Source: Eremomyces bilateralis CBS 781.70 (taxonomy: Eukaryota > Ascomycota > Dothideomycetes > Eremomycetales > Eremomycetaceae). Taken from it: a stretch of 64,000 nucleotides of DNA. Shown in pieces: positions 55,924-64,000 of this stretch. The notes beneath the pieces were generated by a model. The model did no database searches and was not told the DNA's origin. It saw only the letters and a list, made by a program, of their open reading frames with translations. Location of the stretch: contig NW_022985090.1 in assembly GCF_010015585.1 (NCBI RefSeq), positions 293,935 through 357,934 of the forward strand, given 5' to 3'. A program made the translations under genes and the position numbers. How positions within the stretch are numbered: position 1 is the first letter of the stretch; every line of letters begins with the position of its first letter.

Positions 55924-56770
55924 ATGTCTACTCCTCGTTTGGCCATCTTCGGCGCCACTGGCGGCTGTGCCAACGGCACTCTCGCCCTCGCTCTCAAGGA
56001 AGGCTACATCTGTACCGCACGTATGTCCATCCCAACCCTCCTCCCCAAACTCTCACTAACCTCTTCCAGTCGTCCGCAACCCCACCAAGCTTAACACGAT
56101 CCTCTTCGAAAATCACCAAATCGACGCCGCCACCTACATCGCTAGCGGCGCCCTCACCGTCGTCGAAGGCAGCATCTCCAAGCAAGAGGACATCCTCTCC
56201 ACCATCCGCAACGGCAACTCCCCGCCCGCCGACCACATCGTCTTCGGCCTCGGCGGTGCCCCCTCCCTGCAATGGTCCATCATCACCCCCGTGACCATGC
56301 ACCACCCGACCATCTGCGAGGACGCCACCAAGGCCATCCTCGCCGCCATCGCCACCGTCCGCGGCACCACCCCGTCCTACCGCCCCGTGCTGTCCTGGAT
56401 CTCGACCACCGGCACCAGCTCCCGCCGCGACGTGCCGATGCTGATCTACCACCTGTACCACTGGATGCTACAGGTGCCGCACGCCGACAAGCGGAAGATG
56501 GAGGCGCTGATCTTCGACAACCAGCCCACCGAGGGGAAGGGGCACGCATATGAGTTTGTGATCATCCGCCCGACGCTGCTGACGGATGGGAATTATAAGG
56601 GGTTGGACAAAGTGAATGTCGGGTGGGAGAATCCCGATCAGACCGGCGACGGGCCAGCAATGGGGTATTCGATTAGCAGGAAGGATGTGGGGCAGTGGAT
56701 CTTTGAGACGATCGTGAAGGATGGGAAGAAAGGGCAGTATAACAACAAGTGTGTCACGCTCACTTATTGA
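55924..56770 (+). CDS. Rossmann-fold NAD(P)-binding (NmrA/SDR-a-like) protein
   Basis: Exons 55924-56020 and 56070-56770 give 265 aa with one 49-nt intron. It opens with MSTPRLAIFGATGGCANGTL, a GxxGxxG dinucleotide-binding motif typical of atypical SDRs. This is followed by VRNPTKLN after the splice, where NADP phosphate is often recognised, and the later strands VVEGSISKQEDIL, DHIVFGLGG, VIIRPTLLTDG and ISRKDVGQWIFETIV. No YxxxK active site is evident, so it may be a redox sensor, isomerase-like or orphan atypical SDR rather than a classical dehydrogenase. Confidence 0.82.
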
Positions 56771-57659
56771 GCGGTCAATTTGGGTTTGGGAGTTCACATT
56801 GATGAAAGGCGTCACGCGAGTGTGGGCTATGGATGAGACTCATGGCTACGGATTGGGAATACACTTTTTCCCACTGAGATTTCCTTTGTTATCATGGGCA
56901 ATAGATTACGCTGGCATCTCGAGCGGAGGGCATCAACGAGCGCTCGGAGTTGATTCGAAGGGATTAATCATTCAGCCGGACAGTTTTTTCTCTAAATTTT
57001 CCAAATTACACATTCACCGTTTTAAATTTACCCCTTTGCAATTCTCACGAGATCGGATAATGTGGCCTCGGTAACGCGTATCGATTGAAGACCATCCTAC
57101 TATCTTTGTGCTCGTGGAGAACGGCTGCTTAACGAACGCCGTGCGACATTTATCTGTACTATGTACGGCATTGTGGAAGCTGAGACAGCAGCATGCTCAT
57201 GCATGTTTCCGGTTTGTATTCAGTTATTTAAATACAGACCCATCTAGCCCTTCATGACCCGAAGACATCTGTAGTGTACCTTGCGGCATCAGTACGTGAT
57301 GTGGTGCACCATATCCCATGCTGGTTTCCTACAAGCAACAGCCATGGCATCCTCGGGTCCAACTATATCGATTCCCCGTACTCCATAAATCATCGTTCAC
57401 GTGCAGATAGAGGTAAGCAGATTAATCGTAGATTCGAAGTATTAAGTAGCCAATATGTCGAAGAGATTCACAAGAAGAGAATCCAGTCTAGGTACAGAAG
57501 ATACAGGTATCTACCCCCGAAGCCTCCGGACTCCACTATGCTGTACCTTGACGTTCAGATGACAAGTATCCAAACGAGCCTGTAAATGCGAGCAGATGTG
57601 CGTTAGCCGACCCGTTTCCTCTCCAATGCATATGTTCCGGAAATCAAGAGATCCAAGGA
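56771..57659. other. Intergenic, no gene seen
   Basis: Convergent 3' regions of the neighbouring genes. Short frames only. Confidence 0.5.
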
Positions 57660-58993
57660 CTATAAGAACGTATATAGTATGGCCAACAGACCAAGCAGGG
57701 CGCCCAAACCTCCAGTTCGCACCGCAGCGGCGCCCGACTCCTCACCCGCTTCCCCCGACGGGTTCTCGGTGCCGACCGTCTGGCTCCCGCCATCGCGTTT
57801 CGTGAGGTTCATGTTATACCCGTTGACGGCGAAGGTCACTTTGCCCGTGGAATAGAAGGCCTCCTGGCCGAATTCGACGAGGCCGAGGTTCAGGGAGGGG
57901 TCGATGAGATCGTTGTCGATGAGGAATTGGAGGAGGGGGTAGAAGTCCGTGTCGAAGGATGTGGTGTTAATAGGAGGGAACCAGGTGAAGGAGGTGGTGC
58001 CGCGTTGGTTGGTGCCGCGGTAGAGAGTGCTGGTGAAGGTTAGTTCTAGACTTGTAGATGCCGTTGCGGGCTCCAGCAGAATTGAGGAACCGATGTAGTG
58101 TAAAGAAAATGTAGCAGGGTAGGCGTAGATGAAGAAGTTAAGGAAGGCACGGTGAGGGAACATACTATTTCGCATCCTCCAATTGAAAGTTCCACGTCGG
58201 CTCGTTCCATCCCAGCGGATACGGCTGCCCAATAGTACCCAGCCAAATCAAGATCTCATATTTGGCCAGGGTCTCGTTCTGGGACTTGGCCGGATCCGCG
58301 TCCACGAACATATCGATCGCGACGTTGGCGGTGACGCTGTTGGCTACCAAGCCGGCGGCATCGAAGGAGGAGTCCAGGGCGGCGACATCCCCGGCCACGA
58401 AGCTCCAGTTACCCGACAGCTTCAGCCCCGAGATATTCGCCAGCGGGGTCGGTAGCGCGTCCGAGTTGAATTTGACATGCGGGAAGGAATGCACCGTGCC
58501 ACGATCGGTCTCCCATTGCCAGTTCACTTCGAAGGCGGACCCTTCGTTGGTAACCTATGATCGCGAGATAGGTGTTAATGGAGATCCACAGCAGGCGGGA
58601 AGGGGGACGGAGCTTGTAGTTCCCTTCTTCTGTAGATCGGTAAATCTGCGAAAATAGGTGATAGACTCGGTCGGAGGTGGTACCGTACCTTCATGCATTG
58701 CTCGCCGTGCTCCGTAGGATTCCAAACATTGGTTACAACTATTACAAGGATAACATTCAGCACATGTCCTTATTCAAGTTCTGGGCGGACGAAAAGGTCG
58801 AGCGGCAGGGAGAAGAGCGCGTTTCCGTACTTGTGTAGCCATTGCCAGGGCTGCTGTAGAAGTCATTCAGCCCACAAGAGAGTTGATCAACTTTGACCTG
58901 AGCAGCGTGCGCCGGAGTCGACACCAGAGCAATCGACGCCGTCGTCCATATTAGGTCCGATAGACGTGGTGTTCTCAATCGAAATATAACCAT
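57660..58993 (-). CDS. GH12 glycoside hydrolase with GPI-anchor signal
   Basis: Four exons, 58831-58993, 58689-58738, 58166-58554 and 57660-58029, give 323 aa (introns 92, 134 and 136 nt). Signal peptide MVIFRLRTPRLSDLIWTTAS precedes QLSCGLNDFYSSPGNGYT and, across the first splice, VTNVWNPTEHGEQC, the GH12 N-terminal strand pair. The second exon is only 50 nt. The catalytic glutamates fall in LAKYEILIWLGTIGQPYPLG (nucleophile strand) and NLGLVEFGQEAFYSTG (acid/base strand). GH12 enzymes cleave beta-1,4-glucan or xyloglucan. The tail, a Ser/Gly/Glu stretch then RTGGLGALLGLLAILYTFL, looks like a GPI-attachment signal, so the enzyme is probably wall- or membrane-tethered. Confidence 0.82.
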
Positions 58994-60331
58994 GACTACG
59001 GAGTCTCGGTCTATGTCGCTAGAGCAACTTCTCTCGTTGGAACACGACGCTGCTATGTAGGTGTCGAGCACTTTCTCCACAAAAGGGGAAAGTGGTGCAA
59101 ACTTCTAGGCCCAGTCGATGGTTTCAACTGATTCGGAGGAGCGGACGTACACTGTCTCGGGCGAACTAGGGAATGACGAAAGACTGTCCTACAGAACGAC
59201 ACGTACGTGGCTTTGGGGTGGTACGAAGAAGAACAGAAGCATGGAGAAGTTCAGTTGGGGTCGCGGGGAGCGCGCGAAGCGGTGGAGTGGTTGAGCCCCT
59301 ACCACTGATGCCACGACCTGACGACCAAATTGATGGTGATGGCGCTCCTTGGACCGCCGTTCCATACTCTGCCGTTTCATTTCCGGATTGGTCGATTCCC
59401 ATGTGGGTTGCGTTCTTCATTTTACGATTGGCCCAGCCCGAAACTGCGCGCCAATCATAGCCGAAGACAGGCAATGCGCAAACCTTATTGATTTTCGGCA
59501 CAGCTCCGGCTGTGTACCCAGCAACGAGTCTCCGATAGATAGTAAGCTCACGGTAGGGCTTAATAAGATTCTCAGGAAGGAAAAAATCATCGTTCTCCGC
59601 GTACAAAGGACGTCTGTTGTCTTGCCCATCCTCGAGCTATCGAGTATCGATCTGGTAGGTTTGTTAGCGATCCTGTGTACTCATCGTGGATCAGCATATC
59701 AGATAACGGAACGCCACACGCAGCCACCGATGGACTCGGACCGCGTCGCTGTCGTGTGAGAGCGTTGATGTGGCCCATGAGGAATTCATTTTTCATGCAA
59801 GGAGCCAATGGGGTAAGAACAGATTGGAGGAACACACGAGAAATGGCTCCATGGTAATTCGTTTCGCCCTCCTCACGTTGCAGTCGATGGAATATCCATA
59901 ACTAACAATAAGCTCTGTTCCTAAGATTAGAATCCTCGATCGCCGCGTCCTTTACTTACCGTCTACGGACTAGGTAGTGGATAGGTGCTGACTCCCTGTG
60001 GCGGTTTGACCGGGGTTCCATGGTTGGGCTGGTGGGGTGGCCATTCGATTAATTCGAGGTACTCCGTCCAGAGTCCAGAGCCCAGACTCCAGTCCAGACG
60101 GACGAGAGAAACTATCGAATCCTGCACACCGTTAGCGAACCAGCTGCAACTCTCCGTCCGATGTGAAATCCCGATGCCGCGTAATGGGCTTAAAACGATA
60201 AGGACTCAAAGAAACAGGAACAGCGAACAACTTTGGTGGTTGGGATGCGGCGCGCGCGGGGGGTTGCAGTGATGGGCATCTGTGGTTGTATTTGGTGTCT
60301 TGGCAGACCAGGATACGTTTCTTGTTTGAGC
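58994..60331. other. GH12 promoter and an unassigned ORF region
   Basis: Holds the GH12 upstream region and the 146-codon minus frame listed at 59166-59606. The rest has no recognised coding sequence. Confidence 0.45.
59166..59606 (-). CDS. Unassigned ORF, possible exon of an orphan gene
   Basis: A 146-codon minus frame begins YAENDDFFLPENLIKPYREL and continues through YRRLVAGYTAGAVPKINKV and LPVFGYDWRAVSGWANRK. Upstream (59668-59690) a branch-like ctaac and ctaccag acceptor suggest a preceding exon. The second half (SSGRGISGRGSTTPPLRALP) is low-complexity and less convincing. No family is recognised. It may be a real exon, a pseudogene piece or chance. Confidence 0.22.
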   Translation of the reverse strand: MYAENDDFFLPENLIKPYRELTIYRRLVAGYTAGAVPKINKVCALPVFGYDWRAVSGWANRKMKNATHMGIDQSGNETAEYGTAVQGAPSPSIWSSGRGISGRGSTTPPLRALPATPTELLHASVLLRTTPKPRTCRSVGQSFVIP

Positions 60332-61006
60332 TTACACACCCATGCTTTTCATATGTCGTGTGACAATCTCTTGGTAAAGACAGTCCTGTAACTTTGATGA
60401 GAAGTGACGAAGCATTTTAGTGCTGAAAGTTCCGTCGCTTCCATAGGGCACTGCGTCATACTGCCGAGAATAGCGGCTCCACCCCCTTTCGAGGATCCTC
60501 GAGGAACATGTCGGAGATAGCGTTATTTTGTCCTTCAGAGATATTGTATCTTTGGAGGCAAGGTAAACAGAATCGGTAGGTTTGGAACCGGGGACGAAAC
60601 TGTCCTTGGGAAGTCCACGTAGTGTACCGTGATTGAAAGTAGAATTCTTTTGCAGCCACTGTGGTTGGAAGCTCTCCAAAGCTTGTTCCGTACCCCTGTT
60701 TCTAGTCCACGATAAGACTTGCTTGAAAATGTGGTCGTTGGCGAAGACTCCTTCCGCGTCCACTACACCGTAATGTTCCACTTCCTCGTGTCATTAAGAG
60801 TTACCAATTATTTGCATTAAAGCACCTCCGTATCCGTAAGCAAAGCGATAATCGTGTATCCGGATAGCCCCATATGTAATGCAGCTATATTCTGAAGCCG
60901 GTACCAAGTGCAGGCGGACTGTTCCTGGTGGCTGGAAAGCGGGTGGGATACGACGGGGGGACATCTGCAAACTGCATGGCTTGCCGATGCACTGGAGTCT
61001 CCGCAA
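60332..61006 (-). pseudogene. Interrupted orphan ORF
   Basis: A ~225-codon minus frame is continuous except for two adjacent stops (TAA TGA, 60791-60796). Before them it reads GTVRLHLVPASEYSCITYGA and RIHDYRFAYGYGGALMQII. After them it reads EEVEHYGVVDAEGVFANDHI, FKQVLSWTRNRGTEQALESF and further protein-like sequence to 60332. No intron of plausible length removes the stops. The family is not recognised. It is more likely a decayed gene than chance, because the same frame stays open on both sides. Confidence 0.35.
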
Positions 61007-61251
61007 GCGGCAAATCGTTCATCTTTAATCCTAGGGTGTCGTCCCGTCTTCTGTGCTCGAATTCCTATTTACTATTTTTTGAATTTTCAGCCTTCTCTCG
61101 TTACCGACCACCTCTTGTTGTACCTGCTGGCTGGGAGTAGGAGAAGAGGAATTGCCGATTCCCTTCGTGCCATTCGTTTTGGAAGGATTTGAGTTGAAGA
61201 TTCATGTGCTGAATTCGATAATTGTCCCTTCGCTTTCCCCAGAATAACCCA

Positions 61252-63503
61252 ATGGGTCTCCTCAAGAAGAAAAGAGGATCCAATGGGCAACCCCATCCCC
61301 AAGCTGAGGTTCGGTCGAGCGATTCAGCTTCAGAGTCGCAGCCAGTGATGACGCAAGAGGCTCTGGATTTAAACATCAGTCAAGCGGAGTTTGCAACTGG
61401 CGGTCCATTCCAAAATTACGACTGGGAATTCCGTGATAGTTCTCGAGATTCGATCGGTACAGGATCCGCAGCAGGGTGGTCAAGAAGTGTAAGAACAGAT
61501 CAACTCGACGCAAGGGATGTAGATTAACGCTGGACAGACCACGAGACCACACTCGTACGGTCAAGATATTGACGTGATAGTAAGTAACGCATATCCATCG
61601 TCAAGTTGTCATCGCTCACCTTGACGTAGACACCGGTGCAGCCTGCTGCAAATCCAACGGGACTTCGACATGCGTCCACTCTGGTCAGCGAATTGCCAAG
61701 TGCTGCCATGAGCGGCGCTACACTTGCTGGTGATCCTGAGAAGGGCGATGCTATTGTCACAAGGGGTATCGTTCCATCCAGCTCGGGCTCGTCAACAGAC
61801 GAGAAGAAGGAGGCGAAGACCGATGTGAAATCAGAGCATAATAACCTTGACAACATCCCACCGAAGAAACCTGGAATTTTCCGCCGAATCTACCTTACCT
61901 TCCGGAGAACATACTGCCCCCTCGAAGATCCACCGTTAGTCCTCCCATCCGGACCGACAGACGAGGAGAAATACTTCTATATCCATACGAATCGAATCCC
62001 GCTATACATACTCGGGGTCCTTGCGTTTTTGAGTCTGTCTGCCGGAATGTGGCTGTTCGCGCTTTGCTCCGTCATTTTCAGTTGGTTTGGGTTTTTCGTC
62101 GGCCTCTTGCAGATATACCTCCTTATCTCGTACTTTGTCGGCGTCATTGGAAAGGACTTCGATCTCGCCTCACACGACAGCTTGTTGGAAGAGTTTCCAG
62201 TAAATGAGAAGACCGCGCCGACGGTGGATATTTACTTGCCGTGCTGCAAGGAGCCTTTGGAGATCTTGGAGAACACATACAACCATATTTCCAAGCTCGA
62301 GTATCCGAAAGGGAAGCTTCAGGTACATGTGATGGATGATGGAAATATGGAGGAGGTGCGGCTGCTTGCAGAAAGGTATGGATTCCATTACTCGGTTCGC
62401 GACGATCGACCGCGCTTGAAGAAGGCTGGAAACCTCCGATGGACCTTTGCGAGAACAAGCGCCGATTTTTTTGCTATTTTCGATGCCGATTTCTGTCCCC
62501 GATCCGATTTTCTATTGGAGTTGATGCCGGAGCATTTAGCGGATAACAAGACGGCAATTGTGCAGACTCCTCAATTCTTCCGAGTCCGAGAGGATCAGAC
62601 TTGGGTGGAGCAAGGAGCGGGGGCGACGCAGGAACTCTTCTACCGAGTTGTGCAGGTGAACAGGAACAAATGGGGTGCCTCGATCTGTGTTGGCAGCAAC
62701 GCGATGTATAGACGGGAGGCCCTGGAACCGGTTGGTGGAACGGCAGAGATCGGTTTCTCTGAGGATGTGCATACCGGGTTCGGCGCAGTTGACCGGGGTT
62801 GGAAGGTCAAATACATACCCATTTGCCTGGCGACCGGCGTTTGTCCAGACAATCCCCGAGCATTCTTCTCGCAGCAGATGCGTTGGGCTCGTGGTTCGAC
62901 AACGCTGTTGACGAACCCACATTTCTGGACGTCGAACCTGTCACTCATGCAGAAAGTCTGCTACCTGTGTGGTAAGTCAGATCCTTATTGCCTCATCACC
63001 ATTCGCACGTGCTTACCCGAAAGACAGGTCTAATGTACTACTCCGCCATATCTCTCTCCATCTTCATCTCTCCAATTCCCGGTATCCTCCTCCTCTGGCT
63101 CCGTCCCGAGTACTTCAAATACTACAACCTCGCCTTCGCCATCCCCTCGATTGTCTACGGCCTCCTTCTATTCCGCTTCTGGGCCAAAGCCAAATATGGC
63201 ATGAATGTCCAACATATCATGGTCATCCAGTCGTACGCGTATTTAACCGCCATCAAAGATCGACTTCTGGGGATCAACCTGCACTGGGTGCCGTCCGGAG
63301 ATGCGAAGGCCCATAAGAACCACAAATACCGCAACATGCGGATACTCTGCTGGACATGGACCTTCTTTACTCTTGGTGGTATGATTTCGGCGGTCGTATG
63401 GCGGCTGACGCATGATCTTCCATGGTATCATACCCTACCATTGATCATTCTCAGTGTGTACAACACGTATCTTGCACATTACTTTCTCTTATATTGTGGT
63501 TGA
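61252..63503 (+). CDS. GT2 polysaccharide synthase (cellulose synthase-like)
   Basis: Exons 61252-61488, 61630-62971 and 63028-63503 give 684 aa (introns 141 and 56 nt). A ~190-residue disordered cytosolic N-terminus precedes paired membrane helices (IPLYILGVLAFLSLSAGMWL, FFVGLLQIYLLISYFVGVIG). The processive GT-A domain follows, with TVDIYLPCCKEPLEILENTY, VHVMDDGNMEEVRLL, AIFDADFCPRSDFLL, the acceptor-site SEDVHTG (where D is the general base) and the QQMRW motif (QxxRW type). More helices follow after the last splice. All catalytic D,D,D,QxxRW elements are present. Product is unknown; similar fungal membrane GT2 proteins have been tied to hyphal growth and wall polysaccharide, so that role is inference. 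Confidence 0.9.
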
Positions 63504-63674
63504 CCGGGGGAAATTGGAAATGACTTGGGGACTTAGACAAGTAATGAAGCGATTTAATATTGCATGACTATGGAAACAAGGAAAGGGAAATAGACTGAGA
63601 TGATAATAGACTAATAGGTCGAATCTTGGTTCCAGCTAGGTACATGGAATAAGAAGGGATTGAAGATTTGACTG

Positions 63675-64000
63675 TTACATCACTTCGCAGGTGATGTTGA
63701 AGTCGGCTCCAGCAGGCAGGTTGCTTGAAAACGGCCAACCGGTACAATGTTCAGCGCAGTCAGAAAAAGTGAAACTTGCCTTACGTTTTCTCTTGTCGAC
63801 ATCGCGTTCTTTGCGGAATATTCGCAGTTCTTCACGAGGAATTGGTGAGGTTCCGGTGGTTGATAACTGCAGCGTACGACTGTAGAAACACGTGGTTTGG
63901 CGATTCCCGCAGGCCAAAGACGCGTCCCCGACGCGTCCCCAGCAGGCGGACCACCCACGACCCAACACCCGCAACGGAGTGGGAGAACAAAATGGACGGA
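63675..64000 (-). CDS. 3' end of an unidentified gene (partial)
   Basis: The minus strand ends with LPAGADFNITCEVM and a stop at 63675. Upstream are protein-like segments in two frames: CSYQPPEPHQFLVKNCEYSA then NAMSTREN, with a good donor (GTAAGG, ~63787) just after. A 3' exon after an intron of about 65 nt is therefore likely, although the acceptor phase could not be settled. Spaced cysteines suggest a small secreted protein. The 5' part is beyond the window. A direct repeat gacgcgtcccc (two copies, about 63919-63940) lies inside it. Confidence 0.35.
   Translation of the reverse strand, partial: RPFCSPTPLRVLGRGWSACWGRVGDASLACGNRQTTCFYSRTLQLSTTGTSPIPREELRIFRKERDVDKRKRKASFTFSDCAEHCTGWPFSSNLPAGADFNITCEVM

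Noticed and set aside
1-64000. CRISPR arrays, rRNA genes, prophage or a biosynthetic gene cluster
   Set aside because: None seen: the organism is eukaryotic, there are no regularly spaced repeats, and no PKS/NRPS or cluster-type gene grouping is present.

Overview
The window looks like nuclear DNA of a filamentous ascomycete, most probably a eurotialean (Aspergillus/Penicillium-type) fungus. Almost every gene has short GT-AG introns (about 48-100 nt, often with a CTAAC/CTAAT-like branch site), and the gene set is typical of such fungi: an RTA1 transporter, a CDF transporter, a phytase-like phosphatase, a GPI-anchored GH12 and fungal pogo, Tc1 and hAT transposons. Exon joins below were worked out by hand from splice motifs and checked for frame continuity. 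They have not been confirmed against transcripts or databases.

Layout. 1-1864: 5' part of a short-chain dehydrogenase running off the window edge, relics of a pogo-type transposase and of a WD40 repeat protein, and a small intact NTF2/SnoaL-fold gene. 2700-9000: a transposon-rich, gene-poor block holding a decayed Tc1/mariner (DD34E) element and, directly abutting it, an apparently intact pogo/Fot1-like element with perfect 49-bp inverted repeats. Next to that lies the C-terminal end of a dead protein with an amyloid-like, sigma-type motif of the kind used by fungal cell-death/NLR systems, then low-complexity DNA and a decayed multi-exon gene of unknown family. 9489-16168: an Hsp20 chaperone, an RTA1-family membrane protein, a zinc alcohol dehydrogenase and a CDF metal transporter with DxxxD motifs. 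16200-19000: AT-rich repeats, an hAT transposase relic and a damaged CFEM-like gene.

19393-25408: three plus-strand genes, namely a membrane-anchored phytase-like histidine acid phosphatase, an N2227/carnosine N-methyltransferase and a membrane-anchored S33/TAP-like serine hydrolase. 25503-35694: one very large minus-strand gene (about 3304 aa) of the DUF6606/DUF3638/DUF3645 family. 37247-42000: an RBM39-like splicing factor and sphingolipid/fatty-acid alpha-hydroxylase Scs7. 42674-46340: a small basic orphan gene and mostly non-coding DNA. 47118-51816: ribosome-biogenesis factor Sda1 and a probably mitochondrial PP2C phosphatase. 52776-56770: succinate-semialdehyde dehydrogenase and a Rossmann-fold NAD(P)-binding protein. 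57660-63503: a GPI-anchored GH12 glycosidase, two weak orphan loci and a GT2 polysaccharide synthase. The right edge holds the 3' end of an unidentified gene.

Most genes are independent housekeeping or metabolic loci with no biosynthetic cluster logic. The unusual parts are the transposon/NLR graveyard at 2.7-8.5 kb and the giant gene, whose ATPase-like motifs have no assigned mechanism that I can name.
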